NCBI RefSeq assembly: GCF_002843175.1
Contig: NZ_PJEO01000011.1
Span: 62,001 to 126,000, forward strand
Reading direction: 5' to 3'
DNA: 64,000 nucleotides
From: Confluentibacter flavum
GTDB lineage: Bacteria > Bacteroidota > Bacteroidia > Flavobacteriales > Flavobacteriaceae
A program made the translations under genes and the position numbers. This document shows positions 46,004 to 55,098 of this stretch, piece by piece. Within the stretch, counting starts at the first letter, position 1. Every line of letters begins with the position of its first letter. The notes beneath the pieces are model-generated. The model worked only from the letters and a program-made list of their open reading frames with translations, ran no database searches and was not told where the DNA came from.

Positions 46004-47318
46004 AGGTTTAATCTTATTTTTAGGGTTATACACATTACAAAGCTGTACCAAAAATACAGCACCTATAGAAATTTCATCAACCCATTTTTATAATTCGGTA
46101 GATAAAGTAACCAAGATAATGATTCACGATATTTTCTCGCCGCCAGTAGCCAGTAGAATTTTTGTGTATCCAAATATTGCGGCCTTCGAAATTATTGCCC
46201 AAAATAACAAAAACTATAATTCATTAACGGGTCAATTAAAGGGCTTAACGGCAATACCTAAAAATAAAAATCCAAAAGTCAATTTAAATCTATCTGCTAT
46301 CATTGCCCATATAGAATTAAGTAAACAACTTATTTTCTCAGAAGAGATGATAACCACTTACAGAGATAGTTTGTACGCTAATTGGGAAAAAACCAATAAA
46401 GAAGAATTAGAAGCGTCAAAACACTATGCATTAGAAGTGGCAAAGCATATAAAAAAATGGATGGCTACAGATAATTATATACAAACCAGAACCATGTCTA
46501 AATTTACTGTTAATTCCGACGACCCCTCTAGATGGCAGCCAACACCCCCAGCCTATATGGACGGTATAGAGCCTCATTGGAGCAAAATAAGAACCTTAGT
46601 TTTAGATTCTTCTTCTCAATTTAAGCCTAAAGCACCACCAGTATTTTCATTAGAAAAAAACAGTGAGTTCTATAAACAATTAATGGAAGTTTATAATGTT
46701 AGAAAAGATGTTACCGAAAAAGGAGATACTTCCAAAGAAATTTCAATTGCTCGATTCTGGGACTGTAATCCCTATGTTTCTGTAACCAAGGGGCACTTAA
46801 TGTTTGCAACTAAAAAAATTACACCAGGGGCCCATTGGATTGGTATTACCAAAATTGCCTGTAAACAAAACAACTACAGTTTCGAGGAAACCGTTTATGC
46901 ATATACAAAAACATCATTGGGTATTTTTGATGCTTTTATAAGCTGCTGGGACGAAAAGTACCGAAGTAACTTAATAAGACCAGAAACTTTAATTAACCAG
47001 TATATAGATGAAGATTGGAAGCCTATCCTGCAAACACCTCCTTTTCCAGAATACTCAAGCGGCCATTCGGTAGTATCCGGTTCGGCTTCTACAATTTTAA
47101 CGAGCATTTTTGGAGATAATTTTCAATTTGATGACGATACCGAAACCCCTTATGGATTACCCATAAGAACATTTACATCGTTTAACCAAGCAGCAAGCGA
47201 AGCAGCAATAAGTAGATTGTATGGGGGAATCCATTACAGGGCAGCCATAGATGAAGGATTAAAACAAGGAAAAAATGTTGGTGGTTTGGTTGTACAGAAA
47301 GTTAAAATGAAAAATTAA
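45972..47318 (+). CDS. vanadium-dependent haloperoxidase-like PAP2 lipoprotein
   Basis: A 448-residue lipoprotein (LYTLQSC, Cys near residue 25; a start two codons later at 45978 is possible). The PAP2/vanadium-haloperoxidase motifs are visible: K-x6-RP (KYRSNLIRPE), SGH in FPEYSSGHSVVSG, and SR-x5-H in SRLYGGIHYRA. These residues coordinate vanadate or phosphate. Homologues next to FG-GAP lipoproteins and SusCD are a recurring set in Bacteroidota sugar loci. Whether this one is a haloperoxidase, a phosphatase or a binding protein cannot be said. It overlaps the preceding gene by 32 bases. Confidence 0.82.
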   Translation: MAMFKFTILNKGLILFLGLYTLQSCTKNTAPIEISSTHFYNSVDKVTKIMIHDIFSPPVASRIFVYPNIAAFEIIAQNNKNYNSLTGQLKGLTAIPKNKNPKVNLNLSAIIAHIELSKQLIFSEEMITTYRDSLYANWEKTNKEELEASKHYALEVAKHIKKWMATDNYIQTRTMSKFTVNSDDPSRWQPTPPAYMDGIEPHWSKIRTLVLDSSSQFKPKAPPVFSLEKNSEFYKQLMEVYNVRKDVTEKGDTSKEISIARFWDCNPYVSVTKGHLMFATKKITPGAHWIGITKIACKQNNYSFEETVYAYTKTSLGIFDAFISCWDEKYRSNLIRPETLINQYIDEDWKPILQTPPFPEYSSGHSVVSGSASTILTSIFGDNFQFDDDTETPYGLPIRTFTSFNQAASEAAISRLYGGIHYRAAIDEGLKQGKNVGGLVVQKVKMKN

Positions 47319-47321
47319 AAC

Positions 47322-48230
47322 ATGAATATAAAGTTTTTTAAATATATCCTTTTGCTAGGCATTATTTTGGCTTTGGGTTGGTATTTTTTTATTAAAGGGC
47401 ATGACTATAAAATTATTTTTGAAACTACCCAAGCACCAGGAATTGTTTACAGTACATTAACAGGGTGGAATAATTGGGAGCCAACAACCAATAAGGTTGT
47501 GAAAACAATTTCTAAACGCCCATTTACAAACCTATCTCAAGAGTTAAGTATTTCTTCAGATTCGTTAATAAGTATAGATTGGGTTATTAAGCGTAAAAAC
47601 GATTCCACAACCCAAGTAACAGCGTTGTTAACAGATAAAAACCATAGTTTTTATCAAAAACTGAGAGTGCCTTTTTTTAAAACCGATTTTGTAAAATGTG
47701 CATTATCAACCTTAAAACATATTAAAGAAGGCTTAATTATTCACAAAAGCGAATATAAACTGTCACATGTTAGCCAATCTACCATCCCAAAGCAATATGG
47801 CGTGTATATGTCTTTAGAGTCTTCACTTCACGACAAGGCAAACCAAATGATTAAACATGCAGGGGTGTTAATGCAATATATTCGAGAAAACAATATTAAA
47901 ATTAGCGGAGATCCTTTTGTAGAAGTTACACATTGGAATCTTCAAGAAGATACCATAAATTTTGATTTTTGTTTTCCTATAAGTAAGCAAGATAGCATGC
48001 CTATTTCTAAAAATATACACATTAAAGCATTACAAGAAAAAGCAGCCTTAAAAATACTATTTAACGGCAATTATAGAGTATCCGATAGGGCTTGGTTTAC
48101 ACTTCTGGACTATGCAGAAACAAACCATATTGATATAAAAAAATTACCAATAGAAATTTTTAAAAACGACCCCCATTCTGGTGAAAGCGAATTAACATGG
48201 GAGGCCGAAGTTTATATACCAATTAATTAA
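47322..48230 (+). CDS. membrane-anchored GyrI-like / SRPBCC protein
   Basis: A 302-residue protein with one N-terminal membrane helix (about residues 7-24, YILLLGIILALGWYFF). The first part (about 30-150) resembles an SRPBCC-like fold (TGWNNWEPTTNKVV). The second part (about 155-300) resembles the GyrI-like small-molecule-binding domain (KQYGVYMSLESSLHDKANQM, then GDPFVEVTHWNLQEDTINFDF). It starts 3 bases after the haloperoxidase-like gene and 20 bases before the first alpha-glucosidase, so it is in the operon. It is perhaps a ligand sensor or binding protein at the membrane; the function is inferred only from fold. Confidence 0.65.
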   Translation: MNIKFFKYILLLGIILALGWYFFIKGHDYKIIFETTQAPGIVYSTLTGWNNWEPTTNKVVKTISKRPFTNLSQELSISSDSLISIDWVIKRKNDSTTQVTALLTDKNHSFYQKLRVPFFKTDFVKCALSTLKHIKEGLIIHKSEYKLSHVSQSTIPKQYGVYMSLESSLHDKANQMIKHAGVLMQYIRENNIKISGDPFVEVTHWNLQEDTINFDFCFPISKQDSMPISKNIHIKALQEKAALKILFNGNYRVSDRAWFTLLDYAETNHIDIKKLPIEIFKNDPHSGESELTWEAEVYIPIN

Positions 48231-48250
48231 TAAGTAAAACATACAATATT

Positions 48251-49990
48251 ATGAAAACCTATTTCAAAATTTTATTTGTAATGACAGTAATTGCGGGATG
48301 CACACAACAGGTTAAATTGGAAAAAGAGTTAGTAAATTCCAATAAAAGATGGTGGAAAGAATCCATCATCTATCAAATTTATCCAAGAAGTTTTAACGAT
48401 TCAAACGGCGATGGCGTTGGCGATTTAAGAGGCATTATACAAAAACTAGATTATATAAAAAGTTTGGGTGTTACCGCCGTTTGGCTTAATCCAATTTACG
48501 CATCTCCAAATGACGACAACGGTTACGATATAAGTAATTATAAAGAAATAATGACCGAATTTGGAACCATGCAAGACTTTGATGAATTGCTAAAGGGCTT
48601 GCACGAAAGAGGAATTAAATTTGTAATGGATGTTGTTGTAAACCACAGCAGCGATGAGCATGAATGGTTTAAACAATCTAGAAGCTCACGCGATAATCCG
48701 TATAGAAACTATTACCATTGGTGGCCTGCCGAAAAAGGAAAGCCAAATTACCGCTGGAGTTTCTTTGATGAAAAAGGCGAAGCATGGAAATACGATTCTA
48801 TTACAAACTCATATTACTTACATTATTTTGCCCAAAAACAACCCGACCTTAATTGGGAAAACCCCAAAGTTAGGCAAGAGGTTTACAGCATCATGAAATT
48901 TTGGGCCGAAAAGGGCGTAGATGGATTCCGTTTAGATGCCTTTCAATATGTAAGTAAAGATACAACCTTTCCTAAGCTTCCAAAAAACTTCGAAAAAGAC
49001 ATTAATAAATATTACGGTATGGGCCCCAATTTGCATAAATATTTAAGAGAAATGTATGATGAGGTTTTAAGTAAATATGATGTTTTTGCAGTTTCTGAGG
49101 GTGCAGGCAGTACCCTAGAAGATGCGCATAGCCTGGTTGATGAAGATAGAAAAGAGCTTCAAATGGCATATCATTTTGAAAGTGTTGGTATTGGCAATAA
49201 GTTAGAAGGCTACAAGCTTTCTGAATTAAAAAAATCATTTACAAAATGGGATACATCATTTGCTGAAAAGGGTTGGATTTCCATATTTCTTAACAACCAT
49301 GATAATGCAAGAGTTGTAAGTAGGTTTGGTAACGACAGTCCAGAATTTAGAGAAGTTTCGGCTAAAATGATTAATACCTTTATTTTAAGCATGAGAGGCA
49401 CACCATACATATATTACGGCGATGAAATTAGCATGACAAACATTCATTTTGATTCTATTTCTCAATACAAAGATATTGCTGCTATAAATGGCTATAAAAA
49501 AGCACTATCAGAGAAAAAAGACATGGATGCTTTTATGCGAGATTTAAATTTTACTTCTAGAGATAATGGTAGAACACCCATGCAATGGGACACCTCAACA
49601 AACGCTGGTTTTACAACAGGTACACCTTGGTTGCCAGTAAATGAAAATCATAAAGAAATCAATGTTGCAGCCCAAGAAAACAATCCCAATTCGGTTTTAA
49701 ACCACTTTAAAAAAATGGTGAAACTCAGAAAAGACAACGAGGTTTTGGTTTATGGTGCTTACAAATTATTAGATGAAAATAATGAAGAAGTTTATGCCTA
49801 TACCAGAACTTTAGATGGTAAAAAAATGCTCGTGCTTTTAAATTTTACCAACCATGAATCTAGCATTAGTGTTAATGCAGCTAAAAAAATAGAATCGATT
49901 TTAATTAATAATTACAGTGATTTAATTAATAAAAACGGAAAAATTACCTTGAAACCATATCAGTCAGTTATTTGTTCTATCAAAAATTAA
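48251..49990 (+). CDS. GH13 alpha-glucosidase lipoprotein, copy 1
   Basis: A 579-residue lipoprotein (lipobox VIAGC, Cys17) with a complete GH13 alpha-amylase barrel. Conserved regions: I DVVVNHSSDEH (about 127-137), II GFRLDAF with nucleophile Asp229, III VSEGAG with acid/base Glu283, IV FLNNHDN with Asp351. The start of the barrel (WWKESIIYQIYPRSFNDSNGDG) carries the calcium-binding loop of oligo-1,6-glucosidases and alpha-glucosidases. It probably hydrolyses alpha-linked glucose oligosaccharides in the periplasm or at the cell surface. The next gene is a close paralogue, 45 bases away. Confidence 0.9.
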   Translation: MKTYFKILFVMTVIAGCTQQVKLEKELVNSNKRWWKESIIYQIYPRSFNDSNGDGVGDLRGIIQKLDYIKSLGVTAVWLNPIYASPNDDNGYDISNYKEIMTEFGTMQDFDELLKGLHERGIKFVMDVVVNHSSDEHEWFKQSRSSRDNPYRNYYHWWPAEKGKPNYRWSFFDEKGEAWKYDSITNSYYLHYFAQKQPDLNWENPKVRQEVYSIMKFWAEKGVDGFRLDAFQYVSKDTTFPKLPKNFEKDINKYYGMGPNLHKYLREMYDEVLSKYDVFAVSEGAGSTLEDAHSLVDEDRKELQMAYHFESVGIGNKLEGYKLSELKKSFTKWDTSFAEKGWISIFLNNHDNARVVSRFGNDSPEFREVSAKMINTFILSMRGTPYIYYGDEISMTNIHFDSISQYKDIAAINGYKKALSEKKDMDAFMRDLNFTSRDNGRTPMQWDTSTNAGFTTGTPWLPVNENHKEINVAAQENNPNSVLNHFKKMVKLRKDNEVLVYGAYKLLDENNEEVYAYTRTLDGKKMLVLLNFTNHESSISVNAAKKIESILINNYSDLINKNGKITLKPYQSVICSIKN

Positions 49991-50086
49991 TTATGAAATC
50001 GCCATTAACAATAAGTTTTTTGCAAAAAAAGACCAGTGAAAATAAGGCGATACCATATGACTTTAAAAAATAATGAATATTCACAC

Positions 50087-51868
50087 ATGAAAAATGTTAT
50101 TTTATTAGTAACCGTATTTTTGGTTTTAGTTAGTTGTTCTAAAAAATCACAAAATAATGTACAAACCAATCAGCCCTCAAAAAATTGGTGGAAAGAAGCC
50201 GTTGTATATCAAATATATCCGCGAAGTTTTAAAGATACCGATGGCGATGGCGTAGGCGATTTAAAAGGCATTATTTCAAAACTAGATTATATTAAAAGCC
50301 TAGGAATAGATGTGGTTTGGCTAAATCCAATTTATGGGTCGCCAAATGCAGATAATGGTTATGATATATCAGATTATCAAGCTATAATGACCGAGTTTGG
50401 AACCATGGAAGATTTTGATGCATTGCTAAAGGGCATGCATGATAGAGGATTAAAATTGGTAATGGATTTAGTAGTAAACCATAGCAGTGATGAACATAAA
50501 TGGTTTCAAGAAAGCAGGAAATCAAGAGATAATCCATACAGGGATTATTACCACTGGTGGCCGGCCGAAAAAGGTAAGCCCGCTTTTCGCCCTGGTTCAT
50601 TTGAAGCCGATGGAAGCGGTTGGAGATACGACTCCATAACCAATGCCTACTATTTGCACTATTTTAGTTATAAACAACCCGACTTAAACTGGGAAAACCC
50701 AAAAGTGCGCCAAGAAATTTATAACATGATGCACTGGTGGTTAAAAAAAGGAATTGATGGCTTTAGAATGGACGTTATTCCGTTTATAGCCAAAGACACC
50801 ACATTTCCAGTAATAACCCAAGAAGAACTAGATAAAAAATACGAAGGTCGTTGGGATGTTTATATGGCAAGCGGCCCTAATTTACACGACTATTTACAGG
50901 AAATGAACAAAGAAGTTTTAAGTAAGTACGATGGCATGTCCTTAGCCGAAGGTGCCGGCATGTTAAAATCTACCGCTTTAAATTTTGTAGATGAAGACCG
51001 CCATGAACTAAACATGGGCTATCATTTTGATGGTGTCAACTTAGGATATATATCAGGATATTTCAAGAAAATGAACCCAAATTGGAGTTTGGTCGAATTC
51101 AAAAAAATATATTCTGAATGGGATGCCGTTTATAAAGATAAAGGGTGGGGAACCATTTATTTAGGAAATCATGACCAACCCAGAATGGTTTCGCGTTGGG
51201 GAAATGACACACCAGAATTTAGAACTTATTCATCAAAAATGCTTACAACATTTTTATTTTCCATGAGAGGTACACCTTACTATTATTTTGGTGATGAAAT
51301 AGGTATGACCAATGCTTATTTTAATAAAATTGAAGATTACAAAGATATTGAAACCATTGCAGAATACGAAAAAGTAAAGATTGCAGGAGGTGATTTAAAT
51401 CAGTTTATTGAATACCAAAAAACTGGTGGTGCCAGAGATAATGGAAGAACTCCCATGCAATGGGATGATTCAAACAATGCAGATTTTACAACAGGTGAAC
51501 CTTGGCTGTCGGTTAATAAAAATCACAATCAAATTAATGTAGAAGCTCAAGATAATGAACCAAATTCAATTTTGAATTACTTTAGAGATATGGTGAAGCT
51601 ACGTAAAGAAAATCCAGCTTTAATTTATGGAGATTACCAGCTTTTGCGAGCAGAACACCCAGAAATTTTTGCTTATACAAGAACCTTGAATAAGCAAAAA
51701 ATGTTGGTGTTATTAAATTTCAAAAGTAATAATTCAAACATTCAATTAAACGAGGTAAAAGACATGAATAAAACAATTATTAATAATTATAAGACATTAA
51801 ATGTAAAGAATAATATAATCACTTTACAACCTTATCAAGCCGTAATTATATCATTAAATCAAAGATAA
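50087..51868 (+). CDS. GH13 alpha-glucosidase lipoprotein, copy 2
   Basis: The open frame begins at 50036, but Met at 50087 gives a normal lipoprotein signal (MKNVILLVTVFLVLVSC) and 593 residues, so I choose that start. Regions: DLVVNHSSDEH, GFRMDVIPF with nucleophile Asp229, LAEGAG with acid/base Glu288, YLGNHDQ. It is a clear paralogue of the preceding gene, differing mainly around subsite loops (for example an insertion PGSFEADGSGW and a longer segment before AEGAG). The pair probably splits linkage or chain-length preference. The following spacer holds a dead kinase gene. Confidence 0.9.
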   Translation: MKNVILLVTVFLVLVSCSKKSQNNVQTNQPSKNWWKEAVVYQIYPRSFKDTDGDGVGDLKGIISKLDYIKSLGIDVVWLNPIYGSPNADNGYDISDYQAIMTEFGTMEDFDALLKGMHDRGLKLVMDLVVNHSSDEHKWFQESRKSRDNPYRDYYHWWPAEKGKPAFRPGSFEADGSGWRYDSITNAYYLHYFSYKQPDLNWENPKVRQEIYNMMHWWLKKGIDGFRMDVIPFIAKDTTFPVITQEELDKKYEGRWDVYMASGPNLHDYLQEMNKEVLSKYDGMSLAEGAGMLKSTALNFVDEDRHELNMGYHFDGVNLGYISGYFKKMNPNWSLVEFKKIYSEWDAVYKDKGWGTIYLGNHDQPRMVSRWGNDTPEFRTYSSKMLTTFLFSMRGTPYYYFGDEIGMTNAYFNKIEDYKDIETIAEYEKVKIAGGDLNQFIEYQKTGGARDNGRTPMQWDDSNNADFTTGEPWLSVNKNHNQINVEAQDNEPNSILNYFRDMVKLRKENPALIYGDYQLLRAEHPEIFAYTRTLNKQKMLVLLNFKSNNSNIQLNEVKDMNKTIINNYKTLNVKNNIITLQPYQAVIISLNQR

Positions 51869-51881
51869 ATTAGGATTATGA

Positions 51882-52504
51882 TTGGGTGGGGATAAAATTA
51901 TATATCATTCAGAGTATAAAGATGTATCTGATTTCGTTTTCTCTAAGTTTAAACAACAACTAAATAAAGACCATATTATTTGCATATATGTTAGTGGCGA
52001 GTCTGGTTGTGGTAAAACTTCATTGGCATATGCATTACAAGAAGATATAGAAAACACTTTAGGCTTAAAAGGATTTTTATTTCATTTAGATGATTATTAT
52101 AGACAATCATAGTATGAGGCTAAAAGATTTAGGGAATGTTGGAATTGATGCGATAAAATTAGAATTGTTGGACACGCATTTAAATCAATTAAAAAATTAA
52201 TAGTAAGTATTTATTAGGGCGTTTAGTGGATTATAAATCGAATATCATTTTAAAGGAAGAAGTAAACACATCATTCATTGTTGAAGGCACTTATTCAAGC
52301 CTGCTTAAAAATTCTGATTACAGGATTTTTATTGAAAAAACCTATAAAGAAACACATGTATCAAGAATAAAGCGAGCAAAAGATACTTTAAAGGATTTTA
52401 ACTAACAAGTTTTAGAGATAGAACATCAAATAATTAGTAAACATATAGGAATGACAGATATTATTATAGATAAAAACTTAAAAATGCTTAATCCTAAAAC
52501 TTAA
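51882..52504 (+). pseudogene. P-loop kinase (uridine-kinase-like), disrupted
   Basis: The first 76 codons are open, with Walker A SGESGCGKTS (near residue 42) and FHLDDYY, as in uridine kinase-like phosphotransferases. A stop at 52112 follows. Other frames then continue the protein: KSNIILKEEVNTSFIVEGTY, RIFIEKTYKETHVSRIKRAK, a stop, and VLEIEHQIISKHIGMTDIII to a final stop at 52504. At least two disruptions are present. Its place between glucosidases and transporters suggests a former sugar- or nucleoside-phosphorylating step now lost. Confidence 0.7.
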
Positions 52505-52507
52505 AAA

Positions 52508-53851
52508 ATGATAAAAAAACCGTCCTTAACGTTTTGGCAAATTTTTAATATGAATGTTGGGTTTTTAGGAATTCAGTATAGTTTTGGGTTGCAGCAAACG
52601 GCTATTAATCCAATCTTTCTTTATTTAGGAGCACTAGGAGACATGTTGCCTATTCTTAATTTAGGGAGACCAGTAACAGGATTGCTAATACAACCTTTAA
52701 TTGGAGCCATTTCTGATAAAACTTGGTCACCACGTTGGGGAAGAAGAAAACCTTATTTTTTAATAGGAGCTTTAATGGGTAGTTTGTGTTTATTTGTATT
52801 TCCTCATAGTCCCGTACTCTGGTTGGCAGTTGGTTTGCTATGGATTTTAGATGTAGGTAATAATATGGCAATGGAACCTTATAGAGCTTTTGTTGGGGAC
52901 AAATTACCTGAAAAGCAACTGAGTCTTGGTTATCAAATGCAGAGCCTTTTTGTAGGTGCCGGGATCTTATTAGCAAATGGCTCAATCGTATTATTTCAAT
53001 ATTTGTTTGGTGGCGAGTCTGTGGAACAAGCAGGTACAATTCCCCAATGGTTATATTATTCATTTTTTATTGGTGCTTTTTTGTACTTAACCACCATTTT
53101 GTGGTCAGTGCTTAAAATACCTGAAATTCCTCCATCAAATCAGGAATTGGCAGAAATTAATAAAAACAAATTACTACCTATTGGTAAGAAAACAGCAAAA
53201 CCTTTTTATGAAATTGTTGAAGCTATTAAAGACATGCCAAAGTTTATGCGGAAAATTGGTGCAGTATATTTATTTCAATGGTATGCCTTGTTTATTTATT
53301 GGCAGTTTACAACACCACTATTTAAACAAACGCTAGGTTTTACAACTTCCGAAGCAGTGTCGCAAGCAGCAAAAATGAGTTTAACATACAATATCGTAAC
53401 CATGTTGGTGGCACTGGCTTTAGTGCCTTTAACATTGCATTTTGGTAAAAAAAAAGTTTATGCATTAAGCTTAATTGGTACTGCCTTTGCATTATTTTCC
53501 ATACCCTATATTACAAATCCCACATTAGTTTTAGTGCCCATGGTATTGTTCGGTATAGGATGGGCAGCAATTATGGGAATACCTTACACTATGGTTTCAA
53601 AAATTGTTCCTCAAGAACGTAGAGGCGTTTATATGGGTATTTTAAACATGATGATTGTAATACCTATGTTTATTCAAACGTTAACATTTGGTCCCATCTA
53701 TAAATATCTGTTAGGAGATAATGCAGTTAATGCCATGTTGTTTGCAGGTGTTTTCTTTGCCATTTCTGCATTATTAGCAATGCGTTTAAAAGAAACAAAA
53801 TCAATATATGATACCAAATATACATTTGTGACAACTGGTGGAGGCCATTAA
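52508..53851 (+). CDS. MFS disaccharide transporter (SLC45/sucrose-type)
   Basis: A 447-residue inner-membrane permease with 12 predicted helices. The loop GAISDKTWSPRWGRRKPYFLIGA between helices 2 and 3 is the MFS signature as seen in plant sucrose and animal SLC45 carriers. AMEPYRAFVGDKLPE is another conserved cytoplasmic block of that branch. These carriers import disaccharides by proton symport. In this locus it would move the product of SusCD import or periplasmic trimming into the cytoplasm. It starts 4 bases after the remains of the kinase gene and 11 bases before a second MFS gene. Confidence 0.85.
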   Translation: MIKKPSLTFWQIFNMNVGFLGIQYSFGLQQTAINPIFLYLGALGDMLPILNLGRPVTGLLIQPLIGAISDKTWSPRWGRRKPYFLIGALMGSLCLFVFPHSPVLWLAVGLLWILDVGNNMAMEPYRAFVGDKLPEKQLSLGYQMQSLFVGAGILLANGSIVLFQYLFGGESVEQAGTIPQWLYYSFFIGAFLYLTTILWSVLKIPEIPPSNQELAEINKNKLLPIGKKTAKPFYEIVEAIKDMPKFMRKIGAVYLFQWYALFIYWQFTTPLFKQTLGFTTSEAVSQAAKMSLTYNIVTMLVALALVPLTLHFGKKKVYALSLIGTAFALFSIPYITNPTLVLVPMVLFGIGWAAIMGIPYTMVSKIVPQERRGVYMGILNMMIVIPMFIQTLTFGPIYKYLLGDNAVNAMLFAGVFFAISALLAMRLKETKSIYDTKYTFVTTGGGH

Positions 53852-53862
53852 TAAATATAGAA

Positions 53863-55098
53863 ATGAAAAACCTAAGTATTAAAATATCCATTTTCTTAAA
53901 CTATTTTGTTTTTGCTATTTTACTGAATAGCGTGGGCATTGTTATCGCTAAATCAATCAATGTGTATCATATTAGTGAATCACAAGCATCATTATTAGAA
54001 GCATTTAAAGATTTACCAATTGCGATTGTCTCGTTTTTTGTAGCTTCGTTTTTGCCACGATTTGGTTATAAAAAGGCCATGTTAACGGGGTTGGCAATCG
54101 TATTTTTTGGTTGTCTTTTAATGATTTTTGGCAATTCATTCATTTACACGAAATTTTTATTTCTATCGATAGGAGTAAGTTTTGCACTTATAAAACTTTC
54201 GGTGTATTCGCTTATAGGAATTGTAACAACCACAAAAAAAGACCATTCTTATTTAATGAGTTCTATTGAAGGCGTTTTTATGGTAGGTATTGCATCAGCT
54301 TATTTCTTGTTTCCAGCTTTTTATTCTGAAACCAACGAAAAAGCTTGGTTAAATGTATATTATTTACTTGCTGTGTTAATAGTAATTTCTTTCCTTTTCT
54401 TATTGTTTTCTAAAATTGAGTATGAAGTAGAAGCCATAGGCACTAATTTAAAAGAAGATATGACCCGTTCTTTAAAATTAATAATTGTACCATTGGTTTT
54501 AGTGTTTTTGGTGTCAGCATTTTTCTTTGTTATGATTGAGCAAGGAATTATGAGTTGGTTGCCCAGATTCAATGAAAAAATCTTCAAATTTAGTGCAGTA
54601 TTAAGCGTTCAAATGGCCAGTATTTTGGCATTATCTTTAGCATTGGGTAGGTTTATGGCTGGTTATTTGTCCAAATTTATATCTTGGGTTTATTTGGTTA
54701 TCATTTGCGTTGTTATTTCTGGTATTACTTTATTAAGTGTTTTGCCTCAATTAAATACAGAAATAGATTCGTTGGTAGAAATTAAAACTTTAACCGAAGT
54801 GCCTTTACTTGGGTATATCTTACCTTTAATCGGACTTTTTATAGCGCCAATTTACCCATTATTAAATTCAACGGTACTAAGCTCGTTACCAAAAAAATTA
54901 CATTCTCCTATGTCTGGTTTAATTATCATTTTTTCGGCATTAGGAGGCACTATAGGTTCTAGAATTGTAGGAGAATTATTCGAAAGTATTGGTGGAGCAA
55001 AAGCTTTTTATTTTCTTTTAATACCAATGGTGTTGTTAATAATATTTGTTTTACTGATTGATAGAATAACCAAAAAACAAGTAATTAAAACACTATGA
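53863..55098 (+). CDS. MFS transporter (second, FucP/sugar-type)
   Basis: A 411-residue permease with about 12 membrane helices. It has LPRFGYKKAMLTGLAIVFFG as the helix 2-3 signature and FMAGYLSKFISWVYLV as its second-half counterpart, and a GTIGSRIVGELFESIGG loop near the end. It is unlike the preceding carrier in sequence, so it is not a recent duplicate. It overlaps the trehalase gene by 4 bases (ATGA), tying transport to cytoplasmic hydrolysis. The substrate is probably a glucose disaccharide or glucose itself. Confidence 0.8.
   Translation: MKNLSIKISIFLNYFVFAILLNSVGIVIAKSINVYHISESQASLLEAFKDLPIAIVSFFVASFLPRFGYKKAMLTGLAIVFFGCLLMIFGNSFIYTKFLFLSIGVSFALIKLSVYSLIGIVTTTKKDHSYLMSSIEGVFMVGIASAYFLFPAFYSETNEKAWLNVYYLLAVLIVISFLFLLFSKIEYEVEAIGTNLKEDMTRSLKLIIVPLVLVFLVSAFFFVMIEQGIMSWLPRFNEKIFKFSAVLSVQMASILALSLALGRFMAGYLSKFISWVYLVIICVVISGITLLSVLPQLNTEIDSLVEIKTLTEVPLLGYILPLIGLFIAPIYPLLNSTVLSSLPKKLHSPMSGLIIIFSALGGTIGSRIVGELFESIGGAKAFYFLLIPMVLLIIFVLLIDRITKKQVIKTL

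Noticed and set aside
52508-55098. The two MFS genes as a tandem duplication
   Set aside because: Signature loops and overall sequences differ too much; they belong to different MFS branches.
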